Positions 8,764-16,861 of a stretch of 64,000 bases of DNA are shown piece after piece; within the stretch, counting starts at the first letter, position 1; the number at the start of each line of letters is the position of its first letter. A program made the position numbers and the translations under genes. The DNA comes from PALSA-1004 sp963829085 (GTDB lineage Bacteria > Pseudomonadota > Gammaproteobacteria > Burkholderiales > SG8-41). The stretch spans positions 1 through 64,000 of the forward strand of contig CAWHHJ010000027.1 of NCBI GenBank assembly GCA_963829085.1, written 5' to 3'. The notes beneath the pieces are model-generated. The model was not told the DNA's origin and did no database searches. It saw nothing but the letters and a program-made list of their open reading frames with translations.

Positions 8764-10428
8764 TTGATCGAACGATGTTCGGTTCCCGTTCGACTCGAAG
8801 ACGATACGACTTCCGGTGCGCTTGAAAACGGGCGGGCGCTTAACGTCGAGCAGCAGACCGCTATCGATACCGTCAAATCGGCTGAAGGCTTCACACCGTT
8901 TTTACTGTTAGGCGCAACCGGCAGCGGCAAAACCGAGGTATATCTCCAGCTGATTGCGCGCGCGGTTGATAGCCATAAGCAAGCGCTATTGCTCGTTCCG
9001 GAAATCAATCTAACGCCGCAACTCGAAGGGCTAGTGCGCACGCGTTTTCCGCGCGCGCGTATTGCATCATTGCACAGTGGCTTGAACGAAGGCGAGCGCT
9101 TACATAGCTGGATCGCGGCTCAATCCGCAGCTGCGGATATCGTCTTAGGCACGCGTCTCGCGGTTTTCACGCCCATGCCCTCGCTTGGGCTGATCGTCGT
9201 AGACGAGGAAAATGATGCGTCGTTTAAACAAACGAGCGGCCTTCGTTATTCGGCGCGCGACCTTGCGCTCGTGCGCGCAAAACAACGCGGCATCCCCGTC
9301 ATCCTCGGTTCGGCGACGCCCGCGCTTGAAACATTCCAAAAAAGTGTCACCGGCGATTACCGGATATTGACACTGCCGAACCGGATCAACGCGATGCCGC
9401 CGCAGATCGAATGCGTCGACACACGGCAAGAGCGTCTGGTTGACGGCTTGTCACAAACCTTGATTCAAGAGATACACACCGCGCTGAAGCGCCGCGAGCA
9501 GAGCCTGATCTTTATCAATCGCCGCGGTTATGCGCCAGTACTGATCTGCCGTGACTGTAGTTGGACGGCGGGTTGCCAGCGCTGTTCGACAAGGCTCGTA
9601 CTGCACGCCCAAAAGCGCAGCCTTCGCTGTCACCATTGCGGTCATCATGAACGGGTGCCGGCAGCTTGTCCTGATTGCGGCAATCATGATCTCGTCGCGC
9701 TGGGGGAAGGCACACAACGGGTCGAATCAGCGATAGGGCGCTTATTCCCGCGCGCGCGCATCCTGCGCGTCGATCGCGATACGACGAGCCGAAAAAATGC
9801 GTGGCGCGATATGCGCGAGCAGATCCAGTCGCAGGAAGTCGACATCCTGGTCGGGACGCAGATGCTTGCGAAAGGTCATGACTTTCCATTCATCAACCTC
9901 GTAGGTGTCATCGGCGCAGATAATTCGCTGTACAGCACTGATTTTCGCGCCGCCGAACGACTGTTTGGACGACTCACTCAAGTGGCCGGTCGGGCCGGTC
10001 GCGGAGCAACGCGCGGCAAAGTGCTGATTCAGACGCAGTACCCCGCTCATCCCCTGTATCAGGCGTTGCGTTGCCTTGATTACGCCGCTTACGCCCGCCA
10101 ATTGCTGCAGGAGCGCAAACAAGCCGGCTTCCCGCCCTTCATGCATCTGGCTGTACTACGAGCTGAAGCGCATCGCATAGATCCGGCACTTTCGTTTCTG
10201 GCACGGGCCGCCGAACTCGGCCATGACATCGCCCGAGCAGTCACCATATTCGATCCTGTGCCCGCGACGCTGCTGCGTTTGTCCGGCATGGAACGCGCAC
10301 AACTAACCGTGCAGGCACGATCGCGCAACGCCTTGCAGACGTTTCTCCGCGAATGGCGCGTACTGCTCGACGCGGCGCGCAGTGCGAATGTCCGATGGTC
10401 GATCGATGTGGACCCGCTTGAGTTGTGA
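8764..10428 (+). CDS. priA: Primosomal protein N' (PriA helicase), N-terminus lost
   Basis: PriA is the 3'-to-5' superfamily 2 helicase that reloads the replisome at stalled forks. This 554-residue frame carries the helicase core: Walker A GATGSGKT at about 50-57, Walker B DEEN at about 147-150, the zinc-binding Cys cluster CRDCSWTAGCQRC and CHHC...CPDCG, and the SF2 region VAGRAGRG. The family is usually about 730 residues; the missing 170 are the DNA-binding domains. The frame just upstream (about 8662-8766) reads FETLRHASSSLSASSLRAV and APAALKALEEK, which is PriA winged-helix sequence, so one G lost at about 8762 separates the two. Upstream of about 8655 the sequence is unrelated. The TTG at 8764 is therefore not the true start. 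Confidence 0.85.
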   Translation: MIERCSVPVRLEDDTTSGALENGRALNVEQQTAIDTVKSAEGFTPFLLLGATGSGKTEVYLQLIARAVDSHKQALLLVPEINLTPQLEGLVRTRFPRARIASLHSGLNEGERLHSWIAAQSAAADIVLGTRLAVFTPMPSLGLIVVDEENDASFKQTSGLRYSARDLALVRAKQRGIPVILGSATPALETFQKSVTGDYRILTLPNRINAMPPQIECVDTRQERLVDGLSQTLIQEIHTALKRREQSLIFINRRGYAPVLICRDCSWTAGCQRCSTRLVLHAQKRSLRCHHCGHHERVPAACPDCGNHDLVALGEGTQRVESAIGRLFPRARILRVDRDTTSRKNAWRDMREQIQSQEVDILVGTQMLAKGHDFPFINLVGVIGADNSLYSTDFRAAERLFGRLTQVAGRAGRGATRGKVLIQTQYPAHPLYQALRCLDYAAYARQLLQERKQAGFPPFMHLAVLRAEAHRIDPALSFLARAAELGHDIARAVTIFDPVPATLLRLSGMERAQLTVQARSRNALQTFLREWRVLLDAARSANVRWSIDVDPLEL

Positions 10429-10447
10429 GCCATCACATCGGGAGATG

Positions 10448-10514
10448 GTTAGGCGCATGCTAGAATCCGCCACTTTTTGAACCGGCGCCTAACTTAGCCG
10501 CACTCTCGGCGGCT
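10448..10514 (+). promoter_or_regulatory. argS leader with two inverted repeats
   Basis: Between priA and argS there is a perfect 9-base inverted repeat, gttaggcgc (10448-10456) and gcgcctaac (10485-10493), and then a 6-base one, agccgc (10496-10501) and gcggct (10509-10514). A tagaat at about 10461-10466 could be a -10 box. The arms could form two successive hairpins in the argS leader or act as a terminator/attenuator, but there is no T-run after either stem. Confidence 0.35.
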
Positions 10515-10537
10515 GATGCCGAACGCTCCCACGTCAC

Positions 10538-12269
10538 ATGTCAACGCAGAATTTTCCGGAATTGCGCACGCACTTCGCCGATTTGCTGCGGACGGCGGTC
10601 GCTACGTTGACGCGCGAAGCTGTAACGATCGTCATCGAGCGGTCAAAACAGGCGCAACACGGCGACTTCGCGTGCAGCGTGGCGTTGCAGCTTGCCAAAT
10701 CGCTAGGACGAAGTCCGCGCGAAATCGCAACAGCGCTCATAACCGGTTTGCCCGCGTCTCCTTACCTGGAAAAAGCGGAGGTCGCGGGCGCCGGATTTAT
10801 CAATATGTTCGTCAGGCCCGAGGTTAAACGGGCGGTCGTTCCACACATATTGAGTCAAGCTGCGGAGTTCGGTCGTGGCCAGCCTACGGTAGCTGAGAGC
10901 ATTCACATCGAGTTCGTTTCGGCCAATCCGACGGGACCATTGCACGTCGGGCACGGCCGCGGCGCGGCGTTCGGCGCCAGCCTTGCGAATGTTCTGGAGA
11001 CAGCGGGTCACAAAGTTACGCGCGAGTACTATGTCAACGACGCCGGCCGACAGATGGACATCCTCGCGGTGTCGGTATGGCTGCGCTACCTTGAGATTTG
11101 CGGCGTCGAGCGTTCCATTTCCGCCGAACGCGTACCAAGGCGACTATGTAATTACGATGGCGCAGAGCGTCCATGCGCGTGACGGCGGACGCTATGCGCG
11201 CCGTGAACTCGAGCTCGCTGCGTGGCCGAACGCTGATCCCGAACAGCATCTCGACTCGCTGATTGCCACTGCGAAGCGTGAACTGGCCGCAGATTATGCC
11301 GGGCTGCACGCCTATGCGCTGGGTACCCAGCTCGAAGACTGCCGGAGTGATTTGGCGGAGTTCGGTGTGCAATTCGATTGCTGGTATTCCGAGCGGTCAT
11401 TGTTTGATTCCGGCAAGGTCGAACGCGCAGTAGCAGCGCTGGAAGCGGCCGGTCACTTGTATGCCAAGGACGGCGCGACCTGGTTTCAATCGACGGTATT
11501 CGGAGACGAAAAGGACCGCGTCGTCCGCCGCGAAAATGGCCAGTTCACATACTTCGCCTCCGATATTGCGTATCACCTCGACAAAATGGACCGGGGTTTC
11601 AATCGCATGATCGACGTGTGGGGCGCTGACCACCACGGTTATATACCGCGAGTTAAGGGCGCGCTAAAGGCGCTCTGCGCCGACCCGTCACGGCTCGAGG
11701 TGGCGATGGTGCAATTTGCAGTGCTGTATCGAAACGGCAGCAAAGTATCGATGTCCACGCGAGCCGGCGAATTCGTGACGCTGCGCGAACTGCGGCATGA
11801 AGTGGGCAAAGACGCGGCGCGTTTCTTCTACGTCTTGCGAAAAAGCGATCAGCACCTCGACTTCGATCTCGATCTCGCAAAGTCGCAGAGTAACGATAAC
11901 CCGGTGTACTACGTTCAGTACGCGCACGCGCGTGTGTGCAGCGTGCTTGAGCAGTGGGGCGGCGACGCGGCGAGCTTATCGACCGTGGATCCTGCGCCGC
12001 TGACGTCAGAATCCGAGGTGGCGTTACTCGTACGGCTGGCGGAATATCCAGCAGTCGTCGAGAACGCCGCACGCGAACTGTCGCCGCATTTGATCGCTTT
12101 CTACCTGCGCGAGCTCGCGGCGGAATTTCATAGTTACTACAACTCCGTCCGCATGCTGGTCCCTGAAGAACCGGTCAAGTTGGCCCGACTGGCGCTTGCC
12201 GTCGCTACGCGTCATGTCATTCAGAATGGTCTCGCGCTGCTCGGTGTGAGCGCACCGGAAAAAATGTAA
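10538..12269 (+). CDS. argS: Arginyl-tRNA synthetase, one frameshift
   Basis: Class I synthetase that charges tRNA-Arg in the cytoplasm. The first frame (from ATG 10538) holds the N-terminal domain and the HIGH-type signature HVGHGRGA at about 136-143, followed by EYYVNDAGRQMDILAVSVW. The frame then shifts by one base near 11115, between LEICGVERSI and FPPNAYQGDYV. The second frame carries GWADHHGY-like VWGADHHGYIPRVKGAL, the KMSKS equivalent KVSMSTRAGE and the anticodon-binding C-terminal domain ending in LLGVSAPEKM. The joined length of about 577 codons equals the family norm. An interrupted essential single-copy gene points to a sequencing error. The SPOR gene follows 8 bases later, as in other betaproteobacteria. 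Confidence 0.9.
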
Positions 12270-12277
12270 AATTTCGC

Positions 12278-12886
12278 ATGACGAGAGACTACAAAGGTCC
12301 GCCGAAGCGGATGGCACCCGGCAAATCAGGTGCCGGGTCGTTATTAATCGGCATACTCATCGGTTTGTTGCTTGGCCTCGGCATTGCCCTTGCCGTTGCC
12401 TGGTACGTGAATAAGATGCCGACACCATTCGTCAATCGATCATCGCCGGCGCCCAAGGCTGAACCGCAAAAGAATGTCGAACCGGTCAAGCCGGATGACA
12501 AGGTAACCAAATCAACGGAGGGCAAGCCACGTTTTGATTTCTATAAAATCCTGCCGGGCTCCGAGGAACCCGTGAGCGAACAGCAGTTCAAAGAAGCGCA
12601 ACAGAAACCGTCTCCAGCCGCACCCAAGGACGCCTTTTATCTGCAGGCCGGCGCATTTCAAAACGCTCCGGACGCCGACAACCTGAAAGCGCGGCTCGCG
12701 CTGCTCGGCGTTGGCGCGACCATCCAAACTACGTCCCTGCCGGATAAAGGCGTCTGGCATCGGGTGCGGGTCGGCCCTTATACGGGAGTAGAGGAACTCA
12801 ATCACGCACGCGAAACGCTGAAACAAAATGGTATAGAAACGACTCTTATCAAAGTCCGGGATTCCGCTGCACCACCTGCGAAATGA
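12278..12886 (+). CDS. SPOR-domain inner-membrane protein (FtsN-like)
   Basis: A 202-residue bitopic membrane protein with a short basic cytoplasmic tail, one transmembrane helix at about 19-44 (IGILIGLLLGLGIALAVAWY), a Lys/Pro-rich linker, the RFDFYKILPG motif, and a C-terminal SPOR domain at about 120-195 that begins FYLQAGAFQN. SPOR domains bind denuded peptidoglycan glycan strands at the division septum, so a role in cell division like FtsN is expected. Position directly after argS and before dsbA is a conserved betaproteobacterial arrangement, as I recall it. It lacks the long linker of enterobacterial FtsN. Confidence 0.8.
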   Translation: MTRDYKGPPKRMAPGKSGAGSLLIGILIGLLLGLGIALAVAWYVNKMPTPFVNRSSPAPKAEPQKNVEPVKPDDKVTKSTEGKPRFDFYKILPGSEEPVSEQQFKEAQQKPSPAAPKDAFYLQAGAFQNAPDADNLKARLALLGVGATIQTTSLPDKGVWHRVRVGPYTGVEELNHARETLKQNGIETTLIKVRDSAAPPAK

Positions 12887-12903
12887 TTGTCATGGGAGAC
12901 ACG

Positions 12904-13578
12904 ATGAATTTGCTTAGACGTATCGGCTTGCTCGCTGTAATAGTTAGTTTGCTTGCAGCGGGCAGCGCTTTTGCGCAGCAACCGGTGGCCGGCCGTGACT
13001 ACACGTTCATCAAGCCCCCTCAACCGACCGATACCGGCAACAAGATCGAAGTCATCGAGTTTTTCTGGTATGGCTGCATCCATTGTTATCATCTGGAACC
13101 GGCTTTAAAGGCGTGGCTGAAGAAGAAGCCCGCCGATGTCGAATTCCGCTATGTGCCAGCGATATTCGACGCCGCTTCGTGGGGACCCATGGCGCGCGCG
13201 TTTTATGCGCTCGACGCGATGGGCCTGGGCGGTAAATTCCATGATGACATCTTTGCGGCGATACATCGCGACAAACAGCGGGCGTTTGCAACTGACCCGC
13301 GTGTGATGGCCGATTGGTTCGCCGCGAAAGGCGTCGACCGGCAAAAGTTTCTGGACACTTACAATTCGTTTGGGGTGAACGGACGCACGCAGCGCTCCGA
13401 GGACATGACGCGTACTTACGATGTGCCCGGCACGCCCGCGCTTGCTATCGACGGTAAGTACATGACCGGTCCGTCGATGGTCGTAAACGCCGACAGCAGC
13501 GTCAACTACGACCGCTTCTTTCAGGTCGTCGATCAACTCATCGCGCAAGCGCGTAAAGACCGCGCCGGCAAAAAATAA
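12904..13578 (+). CDS. dsbA: Thiol:disulfide interchange protein DsbA, copy 1
   Basis: Periplasmic thioredoxin-fold oxidase that introduces disulfide bonds. I place the start at 12904 (MNLLRRIGLL) because GGGAGA lies four bases upstream and a clean signal peptide follows, cut after AFA at about residue 24; an upstream ATG at 12883 would overlap the SPOR gene by four bases. The active site is FFWYGCIHCYH, with Cys58 and Cys61 and the dipeptide Ile-His instead of the usual Pro-His. The cis-Pro loop is GTPAL. The mature length of about 200 residues is normal. A second DsbA-like gene follows within 3 bases. Confidence 0.85.
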   Translation: MNLLRRIGLLAVIVSLLAAGSAFAQQPVAGRDYTFIKPPQPTDTGNKIEVIEFFWYGCIHCYHLEPALKAWLKKKPADVEFRYVPAIFDAASWGPMARAFYALDAMGLGGKFHDDIFAAIHRDKQRAFATDPRVMADWFAAKGVDRQKFLDTYNSFGVNGRTQRSEDMTRTYDVPGTPALAIDGKYMTGPSMVVNADSSVNYDRFFQVVDQLIAQARKDRAGKK

Positions 13579-13581
13579 TCC

Positions 13582-14220
13582 ATGTTTTGCGCTGGCCGCC
13601 GCGCGGCATTGCTCGCGCTTGCCGCCGGCGGCGTTATCGCGGTTTGCCCTGCCATCGCACAGCAGGTGCCTCAGCCGGGAAGTGATTACCGCCTGATTCA
13701 GCCGCAGCCAGTCAGTGCCTCTGGCCGCATCGAGGTTCTCGATTTTTTTTATTACGGCTGCGGGTATTGCAACGAGTTACGCCCGCGTTTAGAGAGTTGG
13801 CAGAAGCGCAAACCGGAGGACGTCGTATTCCGTCACATGCCGGTGCTGCGCCGGGAGTCGTGGGCCCCTTCGGCTAAACTTTTCTTTACGCTTCAAGCCA
13901 TGAATGCAGAGCGCCTGCATGGCGTCGCTTACGCGAGCTATCACGAGGACGATCTCGACATGCGACAGGAGAGTGTCATCGCTGAATGGGCGGCGCGCCA
14001 AGGTCTGGACGCAGAAAAATTTATGTCGATCTACCGCTCAGACGAAACACGCCAGAAAGTCGAGCGCGCCCGCCAAATCACCGCTGACTATGAGATTCAA
14101 GCCACGCCATCGCTGGTGGTCGATGGGAAATATCTGATTGAAGGCTCGACGCCGGAGACGATCCCGCTGCTCGATTCCGTCATCCAGCTCGCGCGCGAGC
14201 AACGCGCTGCAAACAAATGA
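13582..14220 (+). CDS. Thiol:disulfide interchange protein DsbA-like, copy 2
   Basis: A second periplasmic thioredoxin-fold protein, 212 residues, directly downstream of the first. It has a signal peptide ending AIA at about residue 26, the shared opening pattern DYRLIQPQP, an active site FFYYGCGYCNE with Cys60 and Cys63 and dipeptide Gly-Tyr, and a cis-Pro loop TPSLVVDGKYL. The two copies have the same architecture but different CxxC dipeptides, so they probably differ in redox potential or partner. Whether it oxidises, isomerises or serves one dedicated client cannot be told. It is likely co-transcribed with copy 1. Confidence 0.8.
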   Translation: MFCAGRRAALLALAAGGVIAVCPAIAQQVPQPGSDYRLIQPQPVSASGRIEVLDFFYYGCGYCNELRPRLESWQKRKPEDVVFRHMPVLRRESWAPSAKLFFTLQAMNAERLHGVAYASYHEDDLDMRQESVIAEWAARQGLDAEKFMSIYRSDETRQKVERARQITADYEIQATPSLVVDGKYLIEGSTPETIPLLDSVIQLAREQRAANK

Positions 14221-14262
14221 TGACTTCGGCGGAAACGCTTTAAGGTCGTCCGGTTCCATGCG

Positions 14263-15028
14263 ATGCAACGAATAGTCATTACCGGCGCATCGGCCGGTAT
14301 CGGCGCTGCGCTCGCACGCAACTATGGCGATCACGGTGCAATACTCGGCCTTATCGCGCGCCGGCAGGCGCCGCTTGACCGAGTTTGCATCGGGAACGAA
14401 TACGCCGGTGGCTACCTATGCGGCAGATGTGCGGGACTCGTCCGCGCTGCAGGCCGCTGCCGCCGATTTCCTCCGACACTTCGGCGCTCCGGATATAGTG
14501 ATCGCGAATGCCGGGGTCAGCGTCGGAACGCTCAGCGAGTATGTCGAGGACCTTGCCGCATTCGAGCAAGTTATCGACATCAACGTGCTGGGCATAGTCA
14601 GGACCTTTCAGCCTTTTATTGCAGCAATGCGCGCGGCGGGCGGTGGAAAGCTCGTTGGCATTGCAAGTGTCGCCGGCTATCGCGGGCTACCTGGCGCGGC
14701 AGCTTATTCTGCGTCCAAAGCAGCTGCAATCGCCTACCTTGAAAGCCTGCGCGTTGAACTCCGTGAAAGTGGCATCAAGGTCATCACCGTGTGTCCGGGC
14801 TATGTGTCGACGCCGATGACGTCCGGCAATCCGTACCCGATGCCGTTTATTATGTCGGCGGACGACGCGGCTTCGAAGATTGTTTCTATCATCGAGCGCG
14901 GCAAGCCGTTCGCGGTGATTCCCTGGCAAATGGCATTCATTGCGCGCGTTTTGCGCGTGTTGCCGAATTGGCTTTACGATCGTCTGTTCAACGGAGTGCC
15001 GCGCAAGCCCCGCGCGAAGGTCGATTGA
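14263..15028 (+). CDS. Short-chain dehydrogenase/reductase, one frameshift
   Basis: An SDR-family NAD(P)H oxidoreductase of about 255 codons. The first frame gives MQRIVITGASAGIGAALAR with the cofactor motif TGASAGIG. A one-base shift near 14375 leads to the frame with IVIANAGVS (NAG motif), the catalytic VASVAGYRG and YSASKAAA (YxxxK), and VCPGYVSTPMT after it. The C-terminus has a hydrophobic patch, IPWQMAFIARVLRVLPNWLY, seen in membrane-associated SDRs. The substrate is unknown. This gene commonly sits beside argS-SPOR-dsbA in related genomes. The stop lies 9 bases from the stop of convergent glmS. The shift is probably a sequencing error. Confidence 0.75.
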
Positions 15029-15037
15029 GCGACAAAG

Positions 15038-16852
15038 TCATTCGACGGTAACCGATTTCGCGAGATTGCGCGGCTTGTCGACATCATTGCCGCGCGCAAG
15101 TGCTGCATGATAGGCCAGCAGTTGTAGCGGGACGACATGAAGTATCGGTGACAGGGCGCCGTAATGTTCGGGCAGACGAATAACATTGATACCATCGCCC
15201 GATGCAATATGAGTATCGGCGTCCGCAAACACATAAAGCTGCCCGCCGCGCGCGCGCACTTCCTGAATATTCGATTTGAGTTTCTCGAGAAGGACATCAT
15301 TGGGCGCCACGGTAACGACGGGCATCTGATCGGTGACCAGCGCGAGCGGTCCATGCTTCAACTCGCCGGCAGGGTAGGCCTCCGCGTGGATGTACGAGAT
15401 TTCCTTCAGCTTAAGCGCGCCCTCGAGAGCGATCGGAAAATGCCGTCCACGGCCGAGGAACAGCGCATGGTCCTTCTTGGCGAACTGCGCCGCCCACGCG
15501 ATAATCTGCGGCTCCAACGCGAGCACACCCTGCAGCGCGACAGGTAAGTGGCGCAAGTCGCGTAGTGCAGTGGCTTCAACAGCGGCCGGCAAGTGTCCGC
15601 GCAGTTTCGCCAGTGATAGCGTCAGCAGGAAGAGCGCGGTCAGCTGGGTCGTGAACGCCTTCGTAGAAGCAACACCGATTTCTACGCCGGCGCGTGTCAG
15701 GTAATTAAGCTTGGTCAGGCGAACGATCGCGCTCGTCGACACGTTGCATATGGCAAGCGTCTCGGTCATCCCAAGTGACTGAGCGTGTTTCAAAGCCGCC
15801 AGGGTATCTGCGGTCTCGCCGGACTGAGAAATAACGATTACCAGCGACTTGACGTTTGGTACCGTCTCGCGATACCGGTATTCACTTGCGATCTCGACCT
15901 GCGTCGGCACTTTGGCAATCGCTTCGAGCCAGTATTTCGCGGTTAGACCCGCGTAATAGCTGGTACCGCAAGCCAGGATCAGCAGCGAATCGATTCCGCG
16001 AAAGACGTCCTCCGCCGCGGCCCCGAACAACTCGGGCGTAATTGCCTGCACGCCTTCAAGCGTATCCGCGATCGCGCGCGGCTGCTCGAAAATTTCTTTC
16101 TGCATGTAGTGCCGGTAAGGGCCGAGTTCCGCCGCGCCAGTGTGTGCTTTGACGACGCGCGCCTCGCGCTGCACGGGCTTATCATTGCGGTCGTAAATCT
16201 GCACACCGCCGGTCTGAATATCAGCGACGTCGCCTTCCTCGAGGTAAATGATGCGATCGGTCGTGCCGGCCAGCGCCATTGCATCGGAAGCCATGAAGTT
16301 TTCGCCGTCGCCAAGACCGGCGATGAGCGGGCTGCCAAAACGGGCGCCGATTAAACGTTGCGGCTCGTCACGACAAAATACGGCGATGGCATATGCGCCG
16401 CGCAACTTTTTGACGGCCTGTTGCACGGCCTGGAGCACATCGCCGGCATAGAGATGATTGACCAGATGCGCAATCACTTCGGAGTCGGTCTGGCTCTCGA
16501 AAACAAATCCTGCCGTTCGCAGCTCATCGCGTATCTGTTCGTAGTTCTCGATGATGCCGTTATGCACGATGGCGACACGATCGGACGAAAAGTGCGGATG
16601 CGCGTTCATCGTCACGGGTGCGCCATGCGTGGCCCAGCGCGTATGCGAAATGCCCGTGACACCGCTCAACTTCGTGTCGGCGGTTTGTGCAATCAGGTCC
16701 TGGACCCGGCGCACAGAACGGGCACGCTTCAAACCACCGTTATATACCGCTACGCCGCAAGAATCGTAGCCGCGATATTCAAGCCGCTTCAATCCCTCGA
16801 GGAGAACCGGTACGATGTTACGCTGCGCGACGCCGCCAACTATCCCGCACAT
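15038..16852 (-). CDS. glmS: Glutamine-fructose-6-phosphate aminotransferase (isomerizing)
   Basis: Makes glucosamine 6-phosphate from fructose 6-phosphate and glutamine, the entry step to UDP-GlcNAc for peptidoglycan and LPS. The 604-residue protein starts MCGIVGG, so Cys2 is the N-terminal nucleophile of the glutaminase domain (about 1-240), with TRWATHG inside. Two SIS domains follow, with LACGTSYYAG and VISQSGETADT (sugar-phosphate binding) and GVEIGVASTKAFTTQ. The C-terminus ends NLAKSVTVE, the usual glmS ending. It lies 9 bases downstream of glmU on the same strand, so the two UDP-GlcNAc genes form an operon. No ribozyme leader is apparent. Confidence 0.97.
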   Translation of the reverse strand: MCGIVGGVAQRNIVPVLLEGLKRLEYRGYDSCGVAVYNGGLKRARSVRRVQDLIAQTADTKLSGVTGISHTRWATHGAPVTMNAHPHFSSDRVAIVHNGIIENYEQIRDELRTAGFVFESQTDSEVIAHLVNHLYAGDVLQAVQQAVKKLRGAYAIAVFCRDEPQRLIGARFGSPLIAGLGDGENFMASDAMALAGTTDRIIYLEEGDVADIQTGGVQIYDRNDKPVQREARVVKAHTGAAELGPYRHYMQKEIFEQPRAIADTLEGVQAITPELFGAAAEDVFRGIDSLLILACGTSYYAGLTAKYWLEAIAKVPTQVEIASEYRYRETVPNVKSLVIVISQSGETADTLAALKHAQSLGMTETLAICNVSTSAIVRLTKLNYLTRAGVEIGVASTKAFTTQLTALFLLTLSLAKLRGHLPAAVEATALRDLRHLPVALQGVLALEPQIIAWAAQFAKKDHALFLGRGRHFPIALEGALKLKEISYIHAEAYPAGELKHGPLALVTDQMPVVTVAPNDVLLEKLKSNIQEVRARGGQLYVFADADTHIASGDGINVIRLPEHYGALSPILHVVPLQLLAYHAALARGNDVDKPRNLAKSVTVE

Positions 16853-16861
16853 AGGAATGTC

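Noticed and set aside
12883..12903. Upstream start for the first dsbA
   Set aside because: It adds seven residues before a good signal peptide and has no ribosome binding site, unlike the ATG at 12904.
16800..16860. glmS ribozyme upstream of glmS
   Set aside because: Only 9 bases separate glmU and glmS, and no such ribozyme is known from proteobacteria.
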